Of a DNA stretch of 7,577 nucleotides, positions 1-7,118 are shown piece by piece (within the stretch, counting starts at the first letter, position 1; every line of letters begins with the position of its first letter). Source of the stretch: DATKXO01 sp035528995 (GTDB taxonomy: Bacteria > Planctomycetota > Phycisphaerae > UBA1845); assembly GCA_035528995.1 (NCBI GenBank), contig DATKXO010000023.1, positions 1 through 7,577 of the forward strand, in the 5' to 3' direction. The position numbers and the translations under genes were made by a program. The notes beneath the pieces are model-generated. The model saw nothing but the letters and a program-made list of their open reading frames with translations. It ran no database searches and had not been told where the DNA came from.

Positions 1-213
1 GCGGACCAGGTTGTAGGCCAGCAGGCAGGTCCACATCTCCTTGCGGACCATCTGGGGCGTTTTGCAGCGCAGGATGTCCATGCCCAACGTGATCTTGATC
101 GCCCGGATGTCCAACTCCGCCAGCCAGCGAGCGTGATACAGCTCGGCCAGGTCGTCCGCCGTATATTCGGCGGCGTCGGTCAGCGTGGTCGCGACCACGA
201 ACGCCCCCCGCGG
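1..213 (-). pseudogene. IS4-family DDE transposase, C-terminal fragment (5'-truncated, runs off left edge)
   Basis: The minus strand reads in one frame from about 213 to the window edge as the C-terminal part of an IS4-family (DDE_Tnp_1) transposase. It begins RGAFVVATTLTD and continues through the family signature Y-x2-R-x3-E-x6-K (YHARWLAELDIRAIK; Tyr codon at 136-138, Arg 127-129, Glu 115-117, Lys 94-96). It then reads ILRCKTPQMVRKE and LLAYNLVR. The Glu is the third acidic catalytic residue of the DDE triad. The frame stays open only to a TAG at 265-267, and nadK ends at 309, so the region with the two catalytic Asp residues is absent. No start codon is visible. The fragment is therefore probably an inactive remnant, although its 3' end lies outside the window. 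The family call is confident; loss of function is inferred from the missing 5' half. Confidence 0.85.
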
Positions 214-254
214 CTGATCGCCGCTGATCCCACGCCGAATCGGGCGCCGCCGAC

Positions 255-305
255 AAAAAAACAGCTATGCACGCTCCCGGGAAGGACACGCAATACCCGG
301 CGTGC
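255..305 (-). terminator. Possible intrinsic terminator after nadK
   Basis: On the minus strand, starting four bases after the nadK stop, GCACGC (300-305) can pair with GCGTGC (269-274). The stem extends inward as CGGG with CCCG, with a three-base GGA bulge. A run of seven Ts follows at 261-255. The run begins seven bases after the stem rather than directly next to it, which is not ideal for Rho-independent termination. The position between the last operon gene and the transposase remnant supports the call. Confidence 0.45.
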
Positions 306-308
306 GGT

Positions 309-1208
309 TCAGGTTTGCGGCGACTGGCCCCAGCTTAGCTTGGTGACCAGCTTGTGCCACTTGGGGTAGAGGGGGTTGTGAACGATCTCGAAGTTGGTCT
401 CGTACTTTCGGATGACGATGGTGTCGTTGACGGCCAAGGGGAAGGAGACCTGCCCGTCGATGATGGCGGTGGTGCCCTCGTTGGCTTCATCCACGGTGAT
501 GTCGATCTCGCTGTGGCGCTCGACGACCAGCGGGCGATGGGTGAGGGAGTGGGCGGCGAGCGGGGTGAGGACGATGGCCTTGACACCGGCCTGCACCAGC
601 GGCCCGCCGGCGGAGAGGTTGTGGCCCGTGGAACCGCTGGGGGTGCAGACGATGAGCCCGTCGCCGGTGACCTGGGTCATATGGTGACCGCTGACGGAGA
701 TGGAGAGTGAGATCATGCGGAAAGGCGGGCCGGCCCGGATGACACAGTCGTTCACACAGAGACTGCGAAAACGGGTGGTACCCATGCGGTGCACGCCGGC
801 CTGGAGGATCATCCGCTGTCCGATGAGGGTGTCGTCGGTGACGATGCGGTCGAACTGGTCCTTGAGTTCGGCGACGGTGAACTCGGCCAAGAAGCCGAGC
901 TTGCCGAGGTTGACGCCGATGAGGGGCATCTGTCGCTTGCCGAGCGACCGGCTGACGCCCAAGAGGGTGCCGTCTCCGCCGAGGACGACGAGCTTGCCGG
1001 CCCCGGCCTTTAGGGCGATTCTGCCGTCCATGGAGAGTTCGGCCCCGACCAGGTGACAGCGCGGCTCGGCGAAGGCGACCAGGTCGCGGAAGGCCTCGAC
1101 GACTTCGGGCTTGCCGGGATTGCCCAGGATGAAGATGCGGCGCCGGACGCGGCGTGTGCCGCCGGTAGGGCGTGTCGCTTTTGCTGCTGGCTGGCGCCGG
1201 GTTTTCAA
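309..1208 (-). CDS. nadK: NAD kinase (ATP/polyphosphate-dependent NAD phosphorylation)
   Basis: This is a cytoplasmic enzyme phosphorylating NAD to NADP. With the proposed start it has 299 residues, normal for the family. Visible motifs are GGDGT at residues 77-81 (catalytic Asp and nucleotide site), GVNLGKLGFLA at 98-108, an ND pair at 153-154, GDGLIV at 182-187, and the glycine-rich TPSGSTGHNLSAGGP at 189-203. The usual form of the last motif is TPTGSTAYSLSAGGP, so the central residues are divergent. LTPLAAHSLTHRPLVV follows further on. The frame is open upstream to 1520 inside dxs, but that part is shadow coding. The chosen start is TTG at 1208, preceded by GGGAG with nine bases between, and 29 bp after the dxs stop. 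The first ~22 residues are basic and variable; the fold begins at RRIFILGNPGK. It is the last gene of the ispA-dxs-nadK unit, so it is probably cotranscribed. Identity is certain; the start is likely but uses a rare codon. Confidence 0.95.
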   Translation of the reverse strand: MKTRRQPAAKATRPTGGTRRVRRRIFILGNPGKPEVVEAFRDLVAFAEPRCHLVGAELSMDGRIALKAGAGKLVVLGGDGTLLGVSRSLGKRQMPLIGVNLGKLGFLAEFTVAELKDQFDRIVTDDTLIGQRMILQAGVHRMGTTRFRSLCVNDCVIRAGPPFRMISLSISVSGHHMTQVTGDGLIVCTPSGSTGHNLSAGGPLVQAGVKAIVLTPLAAHSLTHRPLVVERHSEIDITVDEANEGTTAIIDGQVSFPLAVNDTIVIRKYETNFEIVHNPLYPKWHKLVTKLSWGQSPQT

Positions 1209-1237
1209 GTCAGGTCGCTCCCGGGACAGTTGGAGGC

Positions 1238-3205
1238 TCAGCGGGACAGGAGCCGGTCCATGTTGGACCGCCGGGCCTTGCGATCGGCGCGCTGGTCGCC
1301 GGCGGTCGGCGCGTCGCCGCGCCGGGCGGCGGAGACGAGTCGCTGTAGGGTCGCGGCAATGCCGGCCGCATCCAGGCCCACTTCGGCCAACTGACCGGCC
1401 CGCGATCCGTGGGCCACGAACCGATCGGCCGGGATGCCCAGCCGTCGCGTTCTCGAGGCCGACAGCCCCATCTCCTGAACCACTTCCAAAACAGCCGAGC
1501 CGAATCCGCCGTTGACGCAATGGTCCTCGACCGTGACCACCGGCCTCTCTGAGGCAAAGACCTCGGCCACCATGGCCCGGTCGATGGGACGTGCAAAGCG
1601 AGCGTTAATCACCTGGACCTGGATGCCGTCGGCGGCGAGCATGCGGGCCGCTTCCAGCGCGGGAACGTTGGTGGTGCCGTATGCCAGGATGGTCGCATCC
1701 CCGCCGGCGCGTAGTTCCCGGGCGACACCCATCTCGAAGGGGGGACATTCAGGCCCGCCGACGGGGGCGTCGGGCACGTTGTCGCGCGGGTAGCGGATGG
1801 CGGCCGGTTGGCTGAGCGTGAGGGCGAAGCGCATGGCGTGTCGCAGCTCGGCCTCGTCGGCCGGGGCCATCAGCACCATGCCCGGGAAGCCGCGGAGGTA
1901 GGCGATGTCGAGGAAGCCGTGATGGACGGCCCCGTCGCCGCCGACCAATCCGGCGCGGTCCATGCAGAACAGCACGGGAAGACCCTGCAACACGACCTCC
2001 TGAAAGACCTGGTCGAAGGCCCGCTGCAAAAAAGTCGAATAGATGGCGACCACCGGTCGGAGGCCGGCCTTGGCCAACCCTGCGGCGATGTCCACCGTGC
2101 AACTCTCGGCGATGCCGACGTCGAGATAACGATGGGGGTAGGCGTCGGCGAACTTGTTGAGGCCGGTGCCGTCGGGCATGGCCGCTGTCAGGGCGAAAAT
2201 GCGCTCGTTGTCTTCGGCCAGCTCCATGAGCGCGTCGGCGAAGGCCCGGGTCCAGCTCTTGCCCGAACCGGACTGGATGGTGACCTTGCCGTTCTCGATC
2301 TGGAAGGGCTTGGGGCTGTGGAATCGCCCGGGTTCGGCGGTGGCCCAATCGCAGCCGCAACCCTTCTGGGTGTGCACGTGGAGCAGGACGGGATGCTGGA
2401 CGTCGCGGAGAAGTTCGAGCATCTCGATGAGGTGGTCGATGTCGTGCCCGTCGATGGGTCCGACATATTGAAAGCCGAGCGGCTCGAAGATCTGCTGGGG
2501 CGCGAGCGTGGCCTTGACGCCCTCCTTGAGGGCCCCGAGCGCGTCGAACATGGGCTTGCCCACCAGAGGCAGGCGGGCCAGGATCTGTTTGGTGCGCTCC
2601 TTGATGCTCTCGTAGACCTCGCTGGAACGGAGCTTGGCCAAGTGGTCGGCCAGCGCGCCCTGTGTGGGGGCGATGCCCCACTTGTTGTCGTTGAGCACGA
2701 CGAGGAGCTGCCGCTCGAGCGTGCCGGCCTGGTTCAGTCCCTCCATGGCCACGCCGTTGGCGATGCTGGCGTCGCCGACCAGAGCGACGACCCGGCGCTG
2801 GCGGCCGAGGAGCTCGTCTCCGCGGGCCAGACCCGAGGCGGTGGCGATAGCCGTACCGGCGTGGCCGACGTCGAAGAGGTCGTAGGGGCTCTCGGTCACG
2901 CTGGGAAAGCCGCTGATACCGCCGGCCTGTCGCAGGGTGTCAAAGCGTTGGTTGCGTCCGGTAAGCAGCTTGTGGGGGTAACACTGGTGGCCGACGTCCC
3001 AGAGCAGGCGGTCCACGGCGAAGTCGAAGACTCGGTGCAGGGCGATGGTCAGCTCGGTGACGCCGAGGTTGCTGGACAGATGTCCTCCGCTGGCGCCGAC
3101 CGTCTGGATGATGCGCCGGCGAATCTCGTCGGCCAGGTCGGGCAGGTCGGATTGGTCCAGGGCCCGCAGGTCGGCGGGGCTGTGGATCTGGTCGAGCAAC
3201 GCCAT
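1238..3205 (-). CDS. dxs: 1-deoxy-D-xylulose-5-phosphate synthase
   Basis: This thiamine-diphosphate enzyme condenses pyruvate and glyceraldehyde-3-phosphate to DXP, the first step of the MEP isoprenoid pathway. It has 655 residues; the family is usually about 620-640. The N-terminal TPP domain shows GGHLSSNLG (40-48) and WDVGHQCYPHK (69-79). VGHAGTAIATASG (113-125) replaces the common VGHSSTSIS form. The metal/TPP motif is GDAS (144-147) with LNDN (171-174), so the second Gly of GDG is Ala. GPIDGHD is at 249-255. The pyrimidine domain has DVGIAESCTV (362-371, usually DVGIAEQHAV), YSTFLQRAFDQV (389-400) and MDRAGLVGGDGAVHHG (415-430). A transketolase C-terminal domain follows, then a basic tail of about 30 extra residues. 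The ATG at 3205 has GGAG six bases upstream (GTGGAGTAGTCA-ATG). ispA ends 59 bp upstream and nadK follows 29 bp downstream. The enzyme identity is secure. The atypical signatures look like a lineage-specific subfamily (planctomycete-like, from memory) rather than a defect. Confidence 0.97.
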   Translation of the reverse strand: MALLDQIHSPADLRALDQSDLPDLADEIRRRIIQTVGASGGHLSSNLGVTELTIALHRVFDFAVDRLLWDVGHQCYPHKLLTGRNQRFDTLRQAGGISGFPSVTESPYDLFDVGHAGTAIATASGLARGDELLGRQRRVVALVGDASIANGVAMEGLNQAGTLERQLLVVLNDNKWGIAPTQGALADHLAKLRSSEVYESIKERTKQILARLPLVGKPMFDALGALKEGVKATLAPQQIFEPLGFQYVGPIDGHDIDHLIEMLELLRDVQHPVLLHVHTQKGCGCDWATAEPGRFHSPKPFQIENGKVTIQSGSGKSWTRAFADALMELAEDNERIFALTAAMPDGTGLNKFADAYPHRYLDVGIAESCTVDIAAGLAKAGLRPVVAIYSTFLQRAFDQVFQEVVLQGLPVLFCMDRAGLVGGDGAVHHGFLDIAYLRGFPGMVLMAPADEAELRHAMRFALTLSQPAAIRYPRDNVPDAPVGGPECPPFEMGVARELRAGGDATILAYGTTNVPALEAARMLAADGIQVQVINARFARPIDRAMVAEVFASERPVVTVEDHCVNGGFGSAVLEVVQEMGLSASRTRRLGIPADRFVAHGSRAGQLAEVGLDAAGIAATLQRLVSAARRGDAPTAGDQRADRKARRSNMDRLLSR

Positions 3206-3264
3206 TGACTACTCCACGCGTAGGGCGGGGCGGACCACCGGGCCCTCGCCAGGTTCCCATCCGT

Positions 3265-4272
3265 TCACCGCGTGCGCTCGACGACGAACCGGGCCAATTG
3301 CCGCAGGTCGTCCGCGGCGGGGCCGAGCGGCTCGAGGGCGTCGATGGCACATCGCACAAGCTGGTCGGCTACGCGGCGACTCTCCTCAATTCCTACGCAC
3401 CGGGGGAAGGTTTGTTTGCCGGCCTGCACGTCCTTGCCGGTGGCCTTGCCCAAGCGATCGGGGCTGGAGGTCAAATCCAGCAGGTCGTCGGCGATCTGGA
3501 AGGCACATCCCAGATGCTGCCCGTAGGCCCCCAGGCGGTCCATAGTTTCCGGACTGGCATCGGCCAGAATGGCCCCCATTCGACAGGCGGATTCGAGCAA
3601 ACAGGCCGTCTTGTGGCGGTGGATGTATTCCACGTGCTCTCGCCGGGGTGGATGTCCCTGGCCCAGGACGTCGGCGGACTGCCCGCCGATCATACCCGAG
3701 GCCCCGCAGGCCCGGGCGAGTTCGAGGGTCAAGGCCGTGGCCCGCCGGTCGTCCGGGGCGTGCCGGGCGATGAGCTCGAAGGCTAGTGACAAAAGGGCGT
3801 CACCGGCGAGGATGGCCGTCGCCTCGCCGGACTGCACGTGGGTGGTCGGTCGGCCCCGGCGCAGGTCGTCGTCGTCCATGGCGGGCAGATCATCGTGGAC
3901 CAGCGAGAAGGCGTGCACGCATTCGATGGCGGCCGCGATGGGGTAGGCCGCCGGTTCACTGCCGCCGCAGAGCGTGTAGCAACGACACAGCAGGAAGGGG
4001 CGGAGGCGCTTGCCCGGCCCCAAGAGGGCGTAGCGCATGGCCTCCAGCAGCGGTGCGGGCGGCGGCTGGTTGCCGGAGCCGACACCGCCGGCAGCGGGCA
4101 GGCTCGCAACCGGCCGGGCCAACTCGGCCAGGTGCCGGTTGAACCCCACGGCCCACTGCTTGAGGCGTACCGCGACCGAGTCGGTTTCCGTTTCCAACGT
4201 CAAAGGTATGCCCGTTTCAACATGTCCGCCACTGCCCGCCGGCGACGGGGTCGGCGCTGTTCGGCGAAACAT
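3265..4272 (-). CDS. ispA: Polyprenyl (farnesyl/geranylgeranyl) diphosphate synthase, IspA type
   Basis: This trans-prenyltransferase condenses isopentenyl diphosphate with allylic diphosphates in the cytoplasm. Numbered from the ATG at 4272 (335 residues), it shows GKRLRP at 87-92, the first Asp-rich motif DDLPAMDDDDLRRGRPTTH from 127 (DDx4D, bacterial FPP-synthase type), GGQSAD from 196, HKTA at 220-223, and the second Asp-rich motif FQIADDLLD at 258-266 followed by LGK and GKD. Chain length (C15 or C20) cannot be fixed from sequence alone. The start is uncertain. GTG at 4386 (373 residues) has AAGGA four bases upstream but adds a long proline/alanine-rich leader. ATG at 4272 has no clear ribosome site. 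TTG at 4203 or 4197 gives about 310 residues, closest to family length, and the conserved fold begins only near SVAVRLKQWAVGFN. It is the first recognised gene of the unit with dxs and nadK. Confidence 0.92.
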   Translation of the reverse strand: MFRRTAPTPSPAGSGGHVETGIPLTLETETDSVAVRLKQWAVGFNRHLAELARPVASLPAAGGVGSGNQPPPAPLLEAMRYALLGPGKRLRPFLLCRCYTLCGGSEPAAYPIAAAIECVHAFSLVHDDLPAMDDDDLRRGRPTTHVQSGEATAILAGDALLSLAFELIARHAPDDRRATALTLELARACGASGMIGGQSADVLGQGHPPRREHVEYIHRHKTACLLESACRMGAILADASPETMDRLGAYGQHLGCAFQIADDLLDLTSSPDRLGKATGKDVQAGKQTFPRCVGIEESRRVADQLVRCAIDALEPLGPAADDLRQLARFVVERTR

Positions 4273-4275
4273 CGC

Positions 4276-4304
4276 AGTATAGTCCGATGGGCCAAGGTAA
4301 ACAA
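4276..4304 (-). promoter_or_regulatory. Possible sigma-70-like promoter for ispA-dxs-nadK
   Basis: The minus strand carries TTGTTT (4304-4299), exactly 17 bases, then TATACT (4281-4276), a 5/6 match to the -10 consensus; the -35 matches only 3/6. A transcript from here would begin around or just inside the ATG at 4272, so it could serve only the shorter TTG starts of ispA. In a GC-rich window the -10 stands out, but the poor -35 and tight spacing keep this weak. Confidence 0.22.
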
Positions 4305-4321
4305 GCGCCTGGAGGAGGCGC
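4299..4321 (-). terminator. Possible terminator hairpin between the DUF4132 gene and ispA
   Basis: GCGCCT and AGGCGC form a perfect 6-bp GC-rich stem around the loop CCTCC on the minus strand (4321-4305), followed directly by TTGTTT (4304-4299). It lies about 200 bp past the stop of the DUF4132 gene and would separate that transcript from the isoprenoid operon. The T stretch is short and interrupted, and the hairpin would fall inside ispA if translation really starts at GTG 4386. Confidence 0.3.
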
Positions 4322-4393
4322 CGCAGCAGTTCGGGCGGCGAGGCGCTCGCCTTGTCACTCCTGGATTGGGCCGCCGGTGGACGCACTCGGTCC

Positions 4394-4528
4394 TTATTGT
4401 GGATTGCTCACCGTCTCGGGCACGGGCGAGGCTGCCTCAAACGACTCGGCCCGGGGGGCGGCGTCTTGGGCATCGGGGTCGTGCCTGAAGATGTCGATCT
4501 TCCTCCAGGCCCGGCGTCGGGTTACGTC
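4394..4528 (-). pseudogene. Possible 3' remnant of a lost gene upstream of ispA (no start codon)
   Basis: Between the DUF4132 stop and ispA, one minus-strand frame reads RRAWRKIDIFRHDPDAQDA and on to PETVSNPQ before a TAA at 4394-4396. About four fifths of its codons end in G or C, like the real genes nearby. Going upstream, the frame runs into the 3' end of the DUF4132 gene until a stop near 4646 without meeting ATG, GTG or TTG, so it cannot be an intact gene. The TAA is followed at once by AAGGA and the GTG at 4386, an arrangement typical of translationally coupled operon genes. In many bacteria xseB (exonuclease VII small subunit) precedes ispA, and a decayed xseB tail is one idea, but I do not see convincing XseB motifs. 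It may also be non-coding sequence with a chance open frame. Confidence 0.28.
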
Positions 4529-7101
4529 CGGGCCCCGATCTGGCTCAGGATGGTTTCGTCCTTGATCTTGTGATCCTCCGCCAGGAGAAGTGCCTTGCTG
4601 AGGACGATTGGCAGCGTCCGGTCGCCCTCGAACGGCAGGTGGAGCTTATCCGCGACCGGGCGGTCGGCCGCGGACCGCCCCGGCACGATGCACAGATACT
4701 GGTCGTCGGGCTGCATGAGTACGTTGCCGCTGCCCAGGTGGATCTTGTAGGTTCGTCGCTGCCCGCGGACGACCAGGAATCTGTCCAGAAAGGAGCACTG
4801 CCCGGCGATCTTGAGGCGCGGGATCAGCCGCTCCAGCACCTGCTTGCGCGTCTGGGCAGTCTCCGACAACTGACCAAAGGCGTAGCCGGTCCAGTACTCG
4901 CGGTACCGTCCGTCGGGCCCACCGTCGGCCCAACCCGGATCGTTACCCACGCTGGCCACGCCGACGAACAGGTCCACGTCGCGCATGACTTCGGAGAGAA
5001 CGAGCGACGGAACGTCCGCAAGCAAGATCGGCGCATCGCTCCCTTCCAGGCCGTGCGTGTAGTAGCCGCCACCCCCAGCGTGTGCGCGGCGTTGGGCAGC
5101 GTCGATGGGATAGAACCGAACTTGGTCGGTGGCGAGACAGTGATAAACGCCGGCCTCGTTGGTGTCCGTGCCGTAGTCCTCGCCTGCACCCTCGACCCAG
5201 AACTCGGCCCGCAGATTCCACTTGGGCAGGCTCAGCGACGCCGGCGGGTACTCGTCATCGACCAGGAGCCGCAGCTTGTTCTTCCAACCACGCGCGGCAC
5301 ACAGGGCGTTGAACTGGTGCTGACGGAGGATGTGGGCGGCGAAGCGGTTCGAGTAGACGCGCGTCTGTCGTTCCGCATCGGTCAGGAGGTAGACCTCGCG
5401 ATGAGCCTGCTTAAACGGCTGACGGACCTGGTGATCCTCAAGCCAACGCCGCCAGTTCCGGATGTTGTCACTGCTGTTTCCGATCGGATGCCACAGCTCG
5501 ACGTGGGCACCGGTACCCAGCCATTCCAGTTCTCTGCTCTCGCGGCTTGCAATGCGGCCGTCCCAGAAGATACCGTCGGCCGAGCGCTTGCCTTTGCTGA
5601 ATCGCCAGATCAGCCGTCGGGCGATCGTACCGAGCAGGGGATGGTCCAGGTATCGCTGCCGCCATATGTCGTAAGGCCACGATTTCTGCTGCAAATGGAG
5701 CTGGTCGATGCGCTCCCGCTGGGCGGGGAGCATCTTCTGGATGTCCTTCGCGGCCCGCTTCAACTCGGCCAGATCGTCGGCCTGGTTCTTCTTCACTGAC
5801 GCCGGTACAGACTTCTGCCGCTTCCCGTCCGGTCTGATCCAGGCCAGTTCGGTGGAGGCAGTTCCGGTCACGCGCAGTTCGGCCGTGTAATCGTCCAGGC
5901 GCTCGCGCCGCAGGCCGACTTCACTCAGTCCGTAGGCCGGCACCGCCATTTCCTCGAGTTCGTCGCGGGGCAGGCCCACGCGCTGGGCGGTAGCGCTCAG
6001 CGCCTTCTCGATTCCCTTCTGTGCCGTGCCGAACTTCACCCGCACCTTAAGCAGGGCGAGCTGCCCCAGGCCTTCCATGCCCGGCATGTTGCCCAGGGCC
6101 CACACGCAGGCGTTGCCGACTCGGACCGCCCGGGGGCCCAGTCGCGGAACCTTGCGGTAGGCACTTATCGCCAAGGCGGTGAGCGCCCTGGCCAGGCCCC
6201 GGTCCTCCCTGAACCCACAGCACCACGCCAATCCTCTGAGAATGTCGGCGTGCGGATCGATGATGAGTTGGTTGGGATCGGGTTCCCACTCAGACCAAGC
6301 GGCAACAGGCTCGGTTCGCGGTTTGTCGACTGAAGGGAACCACTGGAGGACCCGCTGCCCGAATCGGTCCCACCCTACAGTCGACAGGAGCTTCTCCGCT
6401 TCCGCACGCCATTTACCCGTCGGTTTTCCCCCCGAGGCTTTCTGACAGTGAGCCAGAAACTCGCACCATGCCATCTTGCGCTTGTTCGGCATGGCGTCGA
6501 TGTCTTCCAGAGCCCGGTCGCTCCATGCCTCGCCCGGCTCCAGCGGGGTCTGGGCCGGCCCGGCCCGCAGCCTGGCCAGCCGAGCGCCCAGCTTCCGCTC
6601 GGGCGCGTTACCGACCCACTCCAGCGCCTTGCCCATCCTGAGGACGGCCTTGTCCAACTGAGGGCTCATCCCACTGTCCTGGACGTGTCGCTCGAGCAGG
6701 GTCAACAGGCGGTTCAGATGTGGGAGAGTCCAGGTGGAAATCCTCTCCAGGTGAGCGGTCCGCTCGGCCATGTGTACGAAATCACCGGGGCAGAAGGGTA
6801 CCTTCCGGCTGAGCAACCGCGGCAACAGGGCCACCGCGGCGCGGGGGAATCGCGTCGCCCATTGCAGGTTGGCGTATCGCCCGTCCCACTCGTCAGTAGG
6901 CGGGCCAAGCCGATCGCGGATCCTGGCAATCTGATCGAAGATCAGCAGAACGACTTTGACCTGTGTCTGGCTGTCGGCCTCGAGAATCTCTGTGGTCGCG
7001 GAGAGTCGCTGTATGTCCTTGAATTCCCAAACATTGCCCGGCGCCTGCGCTGCGAGCTTCTTCAACAGGCGGGCAGCCGCTTTTTGAGGGCTCGCGGGCA
7101 T
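4522..7101 (-). CDS. DUF4132 domain protein (YehI/MolR-related, function unknown)
   Basis: An 859-residue soluble protein with no signal peptide or membrane segment. Residues 1-340 are helical and poorly recognisable. The DUF4132 region spans roughly 345-620: LLKVRVKFGTAQKGIEKAL (350-368), LPRDELEEMAVPAYGL (377-392), DHPLLGTIARRLIWRF (486-501), QPFKQAHREVYLLTDAE (561-577) and the stretch SNRFAAHILRQHQF (584-597). A conserved C-terminal domain (about 690-856, I believe now split off as DUF7737) has SEVMRDVDLFVGVASVGND (703-721), FGQLSETAQTRKQVLERL (742-759), RTYKIHLGSGNVLM (783-796), QYLCIVP (801-807) and FEGDRTLPIVLSKALLL (824-840). No WGR domain is seen, unlike some relatives. E. coli YehI/MolR belongs to this family, whose genes often sit with MoxR AAA+ and vWA genes in predicted NTP-dependent conflict systems. 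The ATG at 7101 has a weak GGGA seven bases upstream and follows the beta-grasp gene by 17 bp, so the two are probably cotranscribed. The molecular activity is unknown. Confidence 0.88.
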   Translation of the reverse strand: MPASPQKAAARLLKKLAAQAPGNVWEFKDIQRLSATTEILEADSQTQVKVVLLIFDQIARIRDRLGPPTDEWDGRYANLQWATRFPRAAVALLPRLLSRKVPFCPGDFVHMAERTAHLERISTWTLPHLNRLLTLLERHVQDSGMSPQLDKAVLRMGKALEWVGNAPERKLGARLARLRAGPAQTPLEPGEAWSDRALEDIDAMPNKRKMAWCEFLAHCQKASGGKPTGKWRAEAEKLLSTVGWDRFGQRVLQWFPSVDKPRTEPVAAWSEWEPDPNQLIIDPHADILRGLAWCCGFREDRGLARALTALAISAYRKVPRLGPRAVRVGNACVWALGNMPGMEGLGQLALLKVRVKFGTAQKGIEKALSATAQRVGLPRDELEEMAVPAYGLSEVGLRRERLDDYTAELRVTGTASTELAWIRPDGKRQKSVPASVKKNQADDLAELKRAAKDIQKMLPAQRERIDQLHLQQKSWPYDIWRQRYLDHPLLGTIARRLIWRFSKGKRSADGIFWDGRIASRESRELEWLGTGAHVELWHPIGNSSDNIRNWRRWLEDHQVRQPFKQAHREVYLLTDAERQTRVYSNRFAAHILRQHQFNALCAARGWKNKLRLLVDDEYPPASLSLPKWNLRAEFWVEGAGEDYGTDTNEAGVYHCLATDQVRFYPIDAAQRRAHAGGGGYYTHGLEGSDAPILLADVPSLVLSEVMRDVDLFVGVASVGNDPGWADGGPDGRYREYWTGYAFGQLSETAQTRKQVLERLIPRLKIAGQCSFLDRFLVVRGQRRTYKIHLGSGNVLMQPDDQYLCIVPGRSAADRPVADKLHLPFEGDRTLPIVLSKALLLAEDHKIKDETILSQIGART

Positions 7102-7118
7102 CGTTCATCCCAGCGCAA

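Noticed and set aside
1209..1520. Upstream extension of the nadK frame into dxs
   Set aside because: The extra ~100 residues are Arg/Pro/Gly-rich and overlap real dxs coding sequence. NAD kinase homology and normal length start after the TTG at 1208.
1749..2681. 310-codon minus-strand frame within dxs
   Set aside because: It is another frame of dxs, with an Arg/His/Pro-rich composition typical of a shadow frame in high-GC DNA.
1808..3208. 466-codon plus-strand open frame opposite dxs
   Set aside because: It is the antisense frame of a clear dxs gene in GC-rich DNA. The translated product is low in complexity (rich in Val, Gly, Glu, Asp) and matches no family I know.
4905..4935. Short direct repeat in the DUF4132 gene (TGGGC-CGACGG units)
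   Set aside because: It encodes the ADGGPDG turn within a conserved domain, so it is explained by codon use in a Gly/Asp-rich loop rather than a functional DNA repeat.
4570..5799. 409-codon plus-strand open frame opposite the DUF4132 gene
   Set aside because: It is antisense to strongly conserved DUF4132 motifs. A long open frame on the opposite strand is expected from the GC-rich codon use.
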